From: Nonomuraea aurantiaca
GTDB taxonomy: Bacteria; Actinomycetota; Actinomycetes; Streptosporangiales; Streptosporangiaceae
Length of the DNA: 64,000 bases
Assembly: GCF_020215705.1 (NCBI RefSeq)
Contig: NZ_JAIWNB010000005.1
Span: 186,001-250,000, forward strand
Reading direction: 5' to 3'
Below are positions 25,822-34,243 of this stretch, piece by piece. The notes below the pieces were generated by a model. It had not been told where the DNA came from. It ran no database searches and saw nothing but the letters and a program-made list of their open reading frames with translations. A program made the position numbers and the translations under genes. How positions within the stretch are numbered: position 1 is the first letter of the stretch; each line of letters begins with the position of its first letter.

Positions 25822-26846
25822 TGGCGCTCAAGTCCTTCCGCGACCGCAACAAGATCGTCGTCGGCCTGATCTCGCTGGCGGTGCTCGGCACGGTCCTGGT
25901 GGCCACCTTCCTCGTCGGCAGCCTCGGGCTGCTCGAAGGCGGCTACTACATGTCCGGCACGTTCGTGGACTCCGGCGGCCTGCGCACCGGCAACGACGTC
26001 CGGGTCGCGGGCGTGCGCGTCGGCAAGGTGACCGAGGTGCGGCCCGACTACGGGCAGGGCAACGTGGTCGTCACCTGGAAGGTCGACACCGACGTGCGGC
26101 TCGGCCGCGCCACCCGGGCCGACATCACGCTGTCCAACCTGCTCGGCGGCCGCTACGTCAAGCTGTCTGGCCCGGTCACCGCCCCGTACGTCGACCAGCT
26201 CCCCGAGGCGCAGCGGCGGATCCCCGTGACGCGGACGGGCGTCCCCACGCTGATCAACGACGCCATCAAGGATGCCACCCGCCTGGTCCAGAAGCTCGAC
26301 ACCAAGGCCGTGGACGACCTGCTCACCGAGCTGGGCAAGATCGACACCAGCAAGCGCGGCCGGATCACCAAGCTGCTGAAGAACATCGGCGACCTGTCGG
26401 ACACCATCAGCCAGAGCGAACCGCAGCTGCAGAAGCTCCTCGACAACGGCACCAAGATCATGAACGTGCTGGAGCGAAAGGACAAGCAGCTCGGCCGGCT
26501 CATCGACGCCATCGAGGTCATGCTGAACGAGCTGCGCTCGCGCCGCAACGAGCTGCGCGCGCTGCTCGGCGACGGCAGCGACCTCGTCCAGAGCACCACC
26601 CGGCTGATCAACGAGCACGAGAAGACGCTGGTCCAGGTCCTCGACGACACCGGCGCGATCACCACCAAGCTCAACAGCGGCAACAAGGAGTTCAACGCGC
26701 TCCTGGCGTGGGCCGGCCCGACGTTCTCCGGGCTGTCCACGATGGGCGGCCAAGGCCCGTGGCTCGAGGCCATAGCCACGGGCCTGGGCCCCATCGACCC
26801 GGAGGTGCTCGGCGCCATCGCCAAGGACAGGAAGAACGACCGATGA
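25821..26846 (+). CDS. mceC: Mce family protein C
   Basis: This 341-residue subunit has a membrane helix at residues 11-34, an MCE domain (SGTFVDSGGLRTGNDVRVAGVRVGKV with strand NLLGGRYVKL) and a long heptad-rich helical region (about 150-290, for example LKNIGDLSDTISQSEPQLQKL) that suits tunnel packing. ATG 25821 overlaps the mceB stop; a GTG three bases upstream is also possible. Its own TGA overlaps the ATG of mceD (ATGA). Confidence 0.93.
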   Translation: MALKSFRDRNKIVVGLISLAVLGTVLVATFLVGSLGLLEGGYYMSGTFVDSGGLRTGNDVRVAGVRVGKVTEVRPDYGQGNVVVTWKVDTDVRLGRATRADITLSNLLGGRYVKLSGPVTAPYVDQLPEAQRRIPVTRTGVPTLINDAIKDATRLVQKLDTKAVDDLLTELGKIDTSKRGRITKLLKNIGDLSDTISQSEPQLQKLLDNGTKIMNVLERKDKQLGRLIDAIEVMLNELRSRRNELRALLGDGSDLVQSTTRLINEHEKTLVQVLDDTGAITTKLNSGNKEFNALLAWAGPTFSGLSTMGGQGPWLEAIATGLGPIDPEVLGAIAKDRKNDR

Positions 26847-27874
26847 CCCGTTTCCTGGCGGCCCTGCTGGCCGGCACGCTGCTGGCGGCCGGCGGCGGGT
26901 GCACGCTGCTCGGCGCCGAGCCGTACCGGCTGACCGCGATCTTCAGCAAGGCGCCCTCGCTGTACGAGCAGGCGCGGGTGAAGGTGATGGGGCTCGACGC
27001 CGGATACGTGACGAGCATCCGGATCGACGGCGACAAGGTACGCGTCGAGCTGTCGGTCGACCGGGAGGTGCCGCTGCCCGCGAACGTCAAGGCCGTGGTC
27101 GCGCCGCAGAACACCCTGGGCGAGCGGAACGTGGTCCTCTACCCGCCCTGGAAGCCCGGCGACCAGCGGATCGCCTCCGGCGCCACCATCCCGCTGGAGC
27201 GCACCGACCTGCCGGTGGAGATCGACGACGCGCTCGACGCGTTCACCAAGCTGACCGACGCGCTGGACTCCGACAAGCTGGGCGACGTCGCGGGCGACCT
27301 CGCCGACGGCGTCAGGGGCCGCGGCAAGACGGTCAACAACGCGCTCGCCGACACCGCGCGGCTCACCGACACGCTGGCCAAGCAGGACCAGCAGCTCGTC
27401 GACCTGGCCAAGGGCCTGAACAAGCTGGCCACCAGCCTCAACAAGCGGCAGAGCCAGGTGACCGGCGCCATCGACTCCTTCGCCGAGGCCAGCGCCATCC
27501 TGGCGGAGGAACGGCGGCGGCTGCGGACGTTCATCGCGGGCATGGCCGACTTCGTGCGCCGCGGCGACGTGATCATCGAAGCCTATTCCGAACGGCTCCC
27601 CCAGGCCGCCGGCACGCTGGCCGAGCTGGTGCTGACGGTCCGGGCCAACAGCGCGTCGATGGCCCAGGCGATCAAGGGCGCCGCCGACTTCTCCGACATC
27701 CTGATCGACTCGTGGGACAAGAAGCAGCACGTGCTGAAGATCCGCGTGGTGCTCAACGCGATGACCCGGGCCTGGCTGACCCCGCTGTTCGACGCCCTGA
27801 ACCTCGGCAAGGTGCCGTGCCTGCCCGCCGGCCTCAGCAACTGCCCCTTCGAGCAGGGGAAGAAGAAGCGATGA
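26843..27874 (+). CDS. mceD: Mce family protein D
   Basis: This 343-residue protein has a hydrophobic N-terminus ending in a Cys (LLAGTLLAAGGGC), which could be lipidated although the -3 Gly is not typical of a lipobox. It then has an MCE domain (YRLTAIFSKAPSLYEQARVKVMG and NTLGERNVVLYPPW). A helical region and a C-terminal segment with two Cys (KVPCLPAGLSNCPFEQ) follow. The N-terminal half is more like MceE-type lipoproteins than mycobacterial MceD, so the letter here reflects gene order only. It overlaps its neighbours by four bases on both sides. Confidence 0.9.
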   Translation: MTRFLAALLAGTLLAAGGGCTLLGAEPYRLTAIFSKAPSLYEQARVKVMGLDAGYVTSIRIDGDKVRVELSVDREVPLPANVKAVVAPQNTLGERNVVLYPPWKPGDQRIASGATIPLERTDLPVEIDDALDAFTKLTDALDSDKLGDVAGDLADGVRGRGKTVNNALADTARLTDTLAKQDQQLVDLAKGLNKLATSLNKRQSQVTGAIDSFAEASAILAEERRRLRTFIAGMADFVRRGDVIIEAYSERLPQAAGTLAELVLTVRANSASMAQAIKGAADFSDILIDSWDKKQHVLKIRVVLNAMTRAWLTPLFDALNLGKVPCLPAGLSNCPFEQGKKKR

Positions 27875-28917
27875 AGGCACGTGTCCTGTCAGGACTGCTC
27901 GCGCTGGGCATCACCGCGTCCTGCTCGCTCCAGACCCTCGGCGCCGGCGGCGGCGATCTGACGATCAACGCCACCTTCGACGACGTCCAGAGCCTGGTCG
28001 CCGGGCACAGCGTGCAGATCTCCGACGTACGCGTGGGCACGGTGACCGGCATCCGGCTGCAGGGCTACCAGGCCAGGGTGACCATGTCGATCATGCCGGA
28101 GCACCCGGTGCCCGAGGGCAGCACCGCGACGGTGGCCAAGACCTCGGTGCTGGGCGAGAACTACGTCCAGCTCACGCCGCCCGCGGGCAAGGACCTGTCG
28201 AAGGGCCCCTACCTCAAGAGCGGCGCCACGATCACCGACACCTCGGTCGAACCGGACATCGAGCAGGTCACCGCGAAGGCCGGGCCGCTCATCGAGGCGC
28301 TCGGCACGCAGGACGTCAACGCCATCCTCGACGCCGCCTCGACCGCGTTCGCCGGCAAGGGCGCCGACGTCAACAAGCTGATCAAGCAGACGGCCGAGGT
28401 GACCGACACCTACGCCGCCGCCCGCCAGGACATCGCGACCACCGTGGACGCCCTCGCCAAGCTGGGCGACCAGCTCGCCAAGGGCAGCAAGGAGCTGGAC
28501 CGGCTGCCCGGCACGCTGGCGGCGGCCACGGCCCGCCTCGCGCACGGCCGCAGGCACGTGAAGACGGCCCTCATCGCGCTGACCGACCTGGCCAAGGAGG
28601 CCAACCTCACGGTCTATCCGCGGCACGCCGCCCGGCTGCGCACGCTGCTGCGCGAGCTCGACGCGATCACCTCCTCGATGCTGCGCGGCAAGGAGGACCT
28701 GAAGGCGCTGGTGGCCAAGCTGCAGGCGTTCATCGACACGCCGCCGATCACGGTCAACGGCCAGGTGCTGATCTACGTGTGGCTGAAGGGCCTGCTGACC
28801 CCGAAGCACAACGGACTCCTGCCGAACGGCAAGACGGGCTTGCTGCCGGACGGCAAGACGGGCGTGCTGCCCAACCGGGTGGCGGACTTCCGCCTGCTCT
28901 GGGAGCCGCCGCGATGA
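27871..28917 (+). CDS. mceE: Mce family protein E, probable lipoprotein
   Basis: This 348-residue protein has a short signal sequence ending LGITASC at Cys18, a plausible lipobox with lipid anchor to the membrane, as in MceE/LprK. The MCE domain spans about residues 28-110 (LTINATFDDVQSLVAGHSVQI, then TSVLGENYVQLTPP) and a helical region follows. Near the end is a tandem peptide repeat (GLLPNGKT, GLLPDGKT, GVLPN), encoded by 24-bp units from 28813. The stop codon lies in the first copy of a 22-bp duplication that also covers the mceF start. Confidence 0.92.
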   Translation: MKARVLSGLLALGITASCSLQTLGAGGGDLTINATFDDVQSLVAGHSVQISDVRVGTVTGIRLQGYQARVTMSIMPEHPVPEGSTATVAKTSVLGENYVQLTPPAGKDLSKGPYLKSGATITDTSVEPDIEQVTAKAGPLIEALGTQDVNAILDAASTAFAGKGADVNKLIKQTAEVTDTYAAARQDIATTVDALAKLGDQLAKGSKELDRLPGTLAAATARLAHGRRHVKTALIALTDLAKEANLTVYPRHAARLRTLLRELDAITSSMLRGKEDLKALVAKLQAFIDTPPITVNGQVLIYVWLKGLLTPKHNGLLPNGKTGLLPDGKTGVLPNRVADFRLLWEPPR

Positions 28918-28945
28918 GGGACATCTGGGGGCCGCCGCGATGAGG
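28898..28945 (+). repeat. Duplicated mceE/mceF junction creating a 9-codon frame
   Basis: A 22-bp block starting TCTGGG and ending CGCGATGAGG occurs at 28898-28919 and again at 28924-28945 with one mismatch, a 26-bp period. Copy 1 holds the mceE stop and copy 2 the mceF start. Between them ATG 28914 opens the 9-codon frame MRDIWGPPR, whose stop overlaps the mceF ATG by four bases, as mceE overlaps it. Confidence 0.85.
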
Positions 28946-30286
28946 AACCGCCGCATCTACCTGAACCTCGGCTTCTTCGTCATCCTGGGCGTCGTGATGA
29001 CGATCTGGGCGTTCAGCACGATCATCAAGCTCGACGCGATCACCCAGCCCTACCGGGTGTCGGCGGAGTTCGTCTCCTCCCCCGGCCTGGTCCGCGGGTT
29101 CGACGTCGCCTACCTGGGGGTCCGGGTGGGGAAGGTCGGGGACGTACGGCTGGCGCCCGGCAAGATCGTCGTGGGCCTGGACATCGACAAGGAGGTCCGG
29201 CTGCCGAAGGCCGCCACGGCCGAGGTACGCCGCAAGTCTGCGATCGGCGAGCCGTACGTGGAGCTGTCGCCGCCCGCGACCGGCGTGAACGGCCCGAAGC
29301 TCGCGGCCGGCGACGTGATCCCGCTGTCCAAGACCACGGTGCCGCTGGACTACCGCAAGCTGTTCGAGGGCGTCGGCAAGCTGCTGTCCGCGGTGCCGCC
29401 CAAGGACGCCAAGACGATCACGCACGAGCTGGCGGTGGCGCTGGACGGCCGGTCGTCGTCGATCAGGGACATCATCGAGGACGCGCACGACCTGACCGGC
29501 ACGCTGGCCGACAACTCCCAGGTGCTCGACGACCTGTCCGTGCAGCTCACCCAGCTCACCCACACGCTGGCGGGCCGGAAGGACAAGCTGGCTTCTGGCA
29601 TCACAGACCTGAGCACGGTGACCGCCACGCTACGCGAGTCGCGCAGTGACCTCGACACCTTCCTGGATCAAGGACCGGGCGTGTTCGGGCAGCTCGACCG
29701 GGCCATCAAGCGGGCCAGACCGGGCCTGTCGTGCCTGCTGACCGCGGCGGGCCTACCGCACAAACCGGTGTTCTCCGCCGAGACCGAGCGGAACGTGCAC
29801 CACCTGCTGAGCATCGTGCCGACCGCGCTGAGCCTGGCGGACGACATCAGCGTGAGGGAAGGCAACACGGTGTATGGGAAGGCGTCGTTCATCTTCAGCG
29901 TCCCGGGCGGCCCGCAGCCGGCGGAGGAGTACGCGGGCCCGGTCGGCCCGCCCACCGTGCCCCGCCTGCGCGCCTGCCCCGGCCGCGCCACGGACGAGCC
30001 GGTCCGTACGGAAGACGCCGCCGACCATCCCCGGAAAGACCGAGACACGGACACAGGCACGGAGCAGACCAGGCGGCCGGCAGCCCAGGCCACCGCACAG
30101 CCCGAGCGGACCCCGGAGGCGGCGGGCGCGAAAACGCCCGCGGCGGCTTCCGGGCCCGCGTCCCGTACCCCGGTGGACACCGCTCCGCTGATTGCCGCGA
30201 TCTTCCTCGCGGTGGCGGCGAGCGGTGGCATCTTGGGGTGGATCGCGGTGGGCCGGGCCGCCCGCCGCCGTGAGGAGAAGTCATGA
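28940..30286 (+). CDS. mceF: Mce family protein F with C-terminal membrane helix
   Basis: This 448-residue protein is the sixth Mce subunit. It has an N-terminal transmembrane helix (residues 8-28), an MCE domain (YRVSAEFVSSPGLVRGFDV, then KSAIGEPYVELSPP) and a long helical region. It also has a feature not seen in the other five: a Pro/Thr/Ala-rich disordered stretch of about 90 residues and a second transmembrane helix at the extreme C-terminus (PLIAAIFLAVAASGGILGWI) with a basic end. Both ends would therefore be in the membrane, a topology also found in other actinobacterial MceF proteins. Its stop overlaps the next start (ATGA). Confidence 0.92.
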   Translation: MRNRRIYLNLGFFVILGVVMTIWAFSTIIKLDAITQPYRVSAEFVSSPGLVRGFDVAYLGVRVGKVGDVRLAPGKIVVGLDIDKEVRLPKAATAEVRRKSAIGEPYVELSPPATGVNGPKLAAGDVIPLSKTTVPLDYRKLFEGVGKLLSAVPPKDAKTITHELAVALDGRSSSIRDIIEDAHDLTGTLADNSQVLDDLSVQLTQLTHTLAGRKDKLASGITDLSTVTATLRESRSDLDTFLDQGPGVFGQLDRAIKRARPGLSCLLTAAGLPHKPVFSAETERNVHHLLSIVPTALSLADDISVREGNTVYGKASFIFSVPGGPQPAEEYAGPVGPPTVPRLRACPGRATDEPVRTEDAADHPRKDRDTDTGTEQTRRPAAQATAQPERTPEAAGAKTPAAASGPASRTPVDTAPLIAAIFLAVAASGGILGWIAVGRAARRREEKS

Positions 30287-31098
30287 CCACCAAGCAGGAC
30301 CTCGCGGAGGACCAGCAGAGCACCGCGGAGGAGACCACAGCGGCAGAATCACCGACCACCTCGGCTGGCCCGCCTCAGGAGCCCTCGGCCGGCACGGGGT
30401 CGGACAGCACGGGGTCGGACAGCACGGGGTCGGACAGCGCGGCCTCGGACGCCGACCCCTCGGAGGGCGTCTCCTCTGACAGCGGCCCTTCTGACGGCGA
30501 TGTCTCTGACGGCGGTGGGGTGGTCGCCGCTGGGCGGGCGGGGCTGGGGCGTGGCCGGATCCTGGTGGCGGTGGTGGCCCTGCTGGTGGCCGCGCTGGCC
30601 GCCACGGCGGCGCTGCAGTGGATCTCCGCGGGCCAGGCCCGCGACTCGCTGGCCCGGCTGGAGAGCGAGCGGAACCTGCGGCTGGAGGTCTCGGGCGCGG
30701 CCAGCTCGTTCGGCAAGGCGCTGCTCAGCTACGACTACCAGAACCTCCAGGCCACCCGCGCCACGCTGACGGCCCAGGCCACGGGCGACTTCCTGGCCAC
30801 CTACGACGAGGCGTTCGGCGGCGCGATGGCCCAGGTCATCGTCAAGCTCAAGGCCGTCTCGCAGGCGAACGTCCGCGAGGTCTACCTCTCGGACGTCGAC
30901 GAGGCCACCGCGCACGCCATCGTCGTGGTGGACCAGCAGGTGAACACCTCGGAGGCGATACGCTCGGTCAAGGACTCCCATCTGAAGATCAGCCTGGTCA
31001 AGGAGAAGGGCGTCTGGAAGGTCCACGACGTGACCGTGCTCGGCGCGGCCAAAGAGGACCAGTACAACCTGGACAGCGGCACCAAGAAGAAGGATTGA
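30283..31098 (+). CDS. Mce-associated membrane protein
   Basis: This 271-residue protein has a Ser/Asp/Gly-rich acidic cytoplasmic N-terminus of about 85 residues, one transmembrane helix (LVAVVALLVAALAATAALQW) and an NTF2-like extracytoplasmic domain (about 125-260, with YDYQNLQATRATLTAQATGDF). This is the layout of Mas proteins, which stabilise Mce complexes. The acidic tail includes three 15-bp repeats encoding GSDST (30396-30440). The start overlaps mceF by four bases, so it belongs to the operon. Confidence 0.88.
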   Translation: MTTKQDLAEDQQSTAEETTAAESPTTSAGPPQEPSAGTGSDSTGSDSTGSDSAASDADPSEGVSSDSGPSDGDVSDGGGVVAAGRAGLGRGRILVAVVALLVAALAATAALQWISAGQARDSLARLESERNLRLEVSGAASSFGKALLSYDYQNLQATRATLTAQATGDFLATYDEAFGGAMAQVIVKLKAVSQANVREVYLSDVDEATAHAIVVVDQQVNTSEAIRSVKDSHLKISLVKEKGVWKVHDVTVLGAAKEDQYNLDSGTKKKD

Positions 31099-31116
31099 CC
31101 GATCGGCCCTGTGGCG

Positions 31117-31704
31117 ATGGGTGGGCGCCCCGACGAGGTGCTCGCCTCAGAAGACTGGCTGACCGACGTCGAGCGGGCGCGCGCCGCCCGGTTCGCGTTC
31201 GAGCCCGACCGCCGCTCGTTCACGGCGGCCCACCTGCTCGTACGCCTCTGCGCCGCCGCGGTGCTCGACACCGATCCGGCCCTGCTGACCCTGTTACAGC
31301 ACTGCGAGGTGCACGGCCCCGGCCACGGCCGCCCGTACATCGAGCAGGCCCCCTCCCTGGGCGTCAGCCTCAGCCACACGCGCGGCTACGTCTGCGCGGC
31401 GGCCGGTGCGGGCCGGGTGGGCATCGACGCCGAACGCGTGCCGCCGGGCCCGTTCGACCGGCTGCTCGCGGGCCGGGCGCTCACCGAGCGAGAGCTGGCG
31501 GCGGTGACCACCAACGAGGAGCTGATCAGGCACTGGACCCGCAAGGAGGCCCTGATCAAGCGCGGCGAGCTGACCATCGACGGACTGCGGGCGGCCGACG
31601 CCGACATGACGGGCCGCCACCTGCTCGAATGGACCGCCGAGGGCGACATCGTAGTGGCTGTTATCACAGACTCACCAGCCCAGCAATTCCCCCTGACCAG
31701 CTAA
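31117..31704 (+). CDS. 4'-phosphopantetheinyl transferase (Sfp type)
   Basis: This protein of about 195 residues transfers the phosphopantetheine arm of CoA to carrier proteins. Motifs run in order: GRPYI (P1), SLSHTRGYV (P1a/b), GIDAERVPP with the Mg-binding Asp and Glu, and WTRKEALIKR (P3). The start may be GTG 31111 or ATG 31117; neither has a clear ribosome binding site, so it may be translated by reinitiation after the Mce-associated gene that ends 12-18 bases upstream. Sfp-type enzymes serve polyketide, nonribosomal peptide or fatty acid synthases; none is in the window. Confidence 0.88.
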   Translation: MGGRPDEVLASEDWLTDVERARAARFAFEPDRRSFTAAHLLVRLCAAAVLDTDPALLTLLQHCEVHGPGHGRPYIEQAPSLGVSLSHTRGYVCAAAGAGRVGIDAERVPPGPFDRLLAGRALTERELAAVTTNEELIRHWTRKEALIKRGELTIDGLRAADADMTGRHLLEWTAEGDIVVAVITDSPAQQFPLTS

Positions 31705-31713
31705 AATGGAGGC

Positions 31714-31890
31714 ATGTTCTACAGCAAGTCAGTCGAGGAGCGAATCGCCGACCGGATGGCCAAGCGCAAGCCGCTCGAAGAGGGCAAGACCTTCGAGCAC
31801 GGGCCGGCCAAGTTCGTGTTCGTCTCGCTGATCGTCGCCGTCGTGCTCATGCACGTCGTCGGCCTTGCCGTGGTCATGGCCCTCGACTAG
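31714..31890 (+). CDS. Small membrane protein, 58 residues
   Basis: This 58-codon frame encodes a charged N-terminal half (MFYSKSVEERIADRMAKRKP, then LEEGKTFEHG) and one C-terminal transmembrane helix (FVFVSLIVAVVLMHVVGLAVV). Codon use is typical of its neighbours. The GGAGG at 31708 is only one base before the ATG, which is unusually close; the start therefore remains slightly uncertain. It lies 10 bases after the PPTase gene and is probably the last gene of the mce transcript. Function unknown. Confidence 0.7.
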   Translation: MFYSKSVEERIADRMAKRKPLEEGKTFEHGPAKFVFVSLIVAVVLMHVVGLAVVMALD

Positions 31891-31906
31891 CGGTGACCAA
31901 CGGGGC

Positions 31907-32833
31907 CTAGCGGCGCCGAGTGGGAGTCGGATCCAGGAACACCTGGGAGATGCCGGGATAGCGCTCACGCAGCCGGCGGTCCAGCTCGTCACAGGCGATC
32001 TCCACCCCCGCGGCCGTGGCGTCGTCCCGGAAGTCGATCTTCGCGGCCACCAGGAAGCTCCCCGGGCCCAGCATCATGGTGAGCAGCTCGACCACGCTCT
32101 CCACCTCAGGCTGCGCCACCAGCACCGCGCGGATCTCCTTCTCGATCGGGCCCGGAGCGGACTGGCCGATCAGCAGCGACACGTTCGACCGGATCAGCGT
32201 GAGCGCGGCCACCAGCAGGAGCACGCCGATCGCGATCGACGCCACGCCGTCCCACACGGGCGAGCCGGTCACCTGGTAGCCGAGCAGGCCGAGCGCCGCG
32301 ATCACCAGCCCCACCAGCGCGGCCGCGTCCTCGTACACGACGGCCTTCAGCGCGGTGTCCGAGGTGATCGAGACCAGCCGGAACGGGCTGACGTCATGCC
32401 TGCGGGCCTCCCTGCGCAGCTGCGCGAGCGCGTTGAGGAAGGACACGCTCTCGATCGCGAAGGAGAGGGCCAGCACGATGTACGAGGGGGTGAGGTTGCC
32501 GAGCCGCTCGCCGTGGCTGATCTCGTGCACGCCGTGGGTGATGGAGAATCCCGCGCCACCGACCAGGGTCGCGACCGCCGCCATCATCGCCCAGAAGAAG
32601 CCCGCCTTGCCGTGCCCGAAGGGATGGCGCGAGTCGGCGGGCCGCTGAGCCCGGCGTACGGAGACCAGGAGCAGGAGCTCCGTCACCGTGTCCGCGGCCG
32701 AGTGGGCCGCCTCCGACAGCATCGCCGCCGAACCGCCGATCAGGCCCGCGATCAGCTTGGCCACCGCGATGGCCAGGTTCGCACCGCCCGCGACCAGGAC
32801 GGTGCCCAGACTCTCACCCGAGTTGTCCGACAC
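31907..32833 (-). CDS. Cation diffusion facilitator family metal transporter
   Basis: This 308-residue protein exports divalent metal ions in exchange for protons. It has six membrane helices: the first block has LSEAAHSAADTVTELLLL, with the metal-site pattern HSxxD in helix 2, then PFGHGKAGFFWAMMAAV. Helix 5 carries VVYEDAAALVG, where Glu-Asp replaces the more usual HxxxD. This arrangement resembles the CzcD/YiiP relatives assigned to Mn or Fe rather than strict Zn export. A cytoplasmic domain (about 215-300) completes the protein. The start is GTG 32833. Confidence 0.9.
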   Translation of the reverse strand: MSDNSGESLGTVLVAGGANLAIAVAKLIAGLIGGSAAMLSEAAHSAADTVTELLLLVSVRRAQRPADSRHPFGHGKAGFFWAMMAAVATLVGGAGFSITHGVHEISHGERLGNLTPSYIVLALSFAIESVSFLNALAQLRREARRHDVSPFRLVSITSDTALKAVVYEDAAALVGLVIAALGLLGYQVTGSPVWDGVASIAIGVLLLVAALTLIRSNVSLLIGQSAPGPIEKEIRAVLVAQPEVESVVELLTMMLGPGSFLVAAKIDFRDDATAAGVEIACDELDRRLRERYPGISQVFLDPTPTRRR

Positions 32834-33061
32834 AATCGCTCACTCTATGGCGGACGTTCGCGGACGGCGTGGGGGGTCTCGACCGGCGGCGTATGGATCG
32901 CGGCCGGTGGTCCGCCATGGCCTGCGGTGTCCGCGTCCATGGCGGGCCGCGACCGGCGGGCTCCTACGCACTGCGAGGTCGGCGTCCATGTGCGCTAGAT
33001 TGGAGATCTTGACCTCCTCCCTCGCCGTGAAGACGGGGGTATCCACGCTCGAGGAGTCTCG

Positions 33062-33520
33062 ATGAGCGCGCCTCGCTGGCTCTCCCCCGCCGAGCAGCGT
33101 GCCTGGCGTACCCACCTGGCCCTGCACAAGCTGCTCATGCACCGGCTCGACCGCGAGCTGCAGGAGCACGCCCTCTCGGTGAACGACTACGAGATCCTGG
33201 TCAACCTCTCGGAGAGCCCCGACCACCGGATGCGGATGAGCGACCTGGCCGACGCGACCATCCAGTCGCGCAGCCGGCTGTCGCACCAGATCTCCCGGAT
33301 GGAGGCCAAGGGACTCGTCGTCCGAGAGGACTGCCACGACGACCGGCGCGGCACGTTCGCGGTCCTCACGAGCGAGGGCTGGGCCACGATCGAGCGGGTC
33401 GCGCCTGATCACGTGAGCAGTGTCCGGGAGCATTTCGTCGACCGGCTCACCGACGACCAGCTGGACGCGCTGGTGGCGGCCTACGAGCCGATCGTCGAGC
33501 ACCTGAAGAAGCTGCGCTGA
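33062..33520 (+). CDS. MarR-family transcriptional regulator
   Basis: This 152-residue protein has the winged-helix core of MarR: NDYEILVNLSESPDHRMRMSDLA, recognition helix QSRSRLSHQISRMEAKG, and wing VVREDCHDDRRGTFAVLT. The N- and C-terminal helices form the dimer. GAGGAG lies seven bases before the ATG. Members usually repress an adjacent or own promoter and respond to phenolic ligands. The only close neighbours are the divergent CDF transporter and the downstream lprG pair, and no operator could be assigned. The 228-base spacer upstream holds an imperfect inverted repeat around CCATGGCGG (32911-32960) but nothing else I recognise. Confidence 0.9.
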   Translation: MSAPRWLSPAEQRAWRTHLALHKLLMHRLDRELQEHALSVNDYEILVNLSESPDHRMRMSDLADATIQSRSRLSHQISRMEAKGLVVREDCHDDRRGTFAVLTSEGWATIERVAPDHVSSVREHFVDRLTDDQLDALVAAYEPIVEHLKKLR

Positions 33521-33592
33521 ACGGCCGGGCCGACACCTAACCGATATGCCCGACGGCGCACGATCGTTCCGGGCGCTCGCTACGATCCGCTC

Positions 33593-34243
33593 ATGCTTCG
33601 AAAGCTGCTGTTCGTCGTCGTCTTCGCGCTGGTGTCCGCCTGCTCATCAAGCGGCGGCGGAAGCGAGCTGCCCGCCGGACCCGACCTGCTGAAGAAGTCC
33701 GCCGAGGCCATGAAGGTGGTCAAGTCGGCCACCTTCTCCATCGCCACCGACGGCAAGCCCAAGGTGCCGGTGAAGAAGGCCGACGGCAGGCTGACGGCCG
33801 CCGGTGACGCCGACGGCACGATCACCATCGAGGTGCTGGGCAGCCTGCAGGAGATCACCTTCGCCCTGGTCGGCGACACCGTCCACTTCAAGGGCCCGAC
33901 GGGCGGCTTCCAGAAGATGACCAGGAAGGACCTGGCGCAGCTCTACGATCCGTCGAAGATCCTCGACCCGTCCAAGGGCCTCGCGCAGTTGCTCGGCACG
34001 GCCGCCGACCCGCGCGTGGAGGCCGAGGAGAGCGGCGCCTACCGGGTGGCCACCGCGTTCTCCGGCCAGGTACTCGGCACGCTCATCCCCGGCGTCACGC
34101 AGGGCGTCAACGGCAAGGTCTGGGTGGACAAGGCCACCAGCCGGCTCACCAAGCTCGAACTGCCGCTGAAGGACGGCACGGTGACCGTGTCGCTCAGCGA
34201 CTTCGACGCGCCGGTGACGATCACGCCGCCCCCGGCCGGATGA
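33593..34243 (+). CDS. lprG: LprG/LppX-family lipoprotein
   Basis: This 216-residue lipoprotein has a signal peptide ending in the lipobox LVSAC (Cys17). The mature part matches the LppX/LprAFG fold, a half-barrel with a large hydrophobic pocket that carries acylated lipids: [53 protein letters not shown] and the C-terminal [20 protein letters not shown]. Mycobacterial LprG moves triacylglycerides and lipoglycans through the periplasm. The four-base overlap with a downstream MFS gene reproduces the lprG-P55 operon of mycobacteria. Confidence 0.9.
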   Translation: MLRKLLFVVVFALVSACSSSGGGSELPAGPDLLKKSAEAMKVVKSATFSIATDGKPKVPVKKADGRLTAAGDADGTITIEVLGSLQEITFALVGDTVHFKGPTGGFQKMTRKDLAQLYDPSKILDPSKGLAQLLGTAADPRVEAEESGAYRVATAFSGQVLGTLIPGVTQGVNGKVWVDKATSRLTKLELPLKDGTVTVSLSDFDAPVTITPPPAG

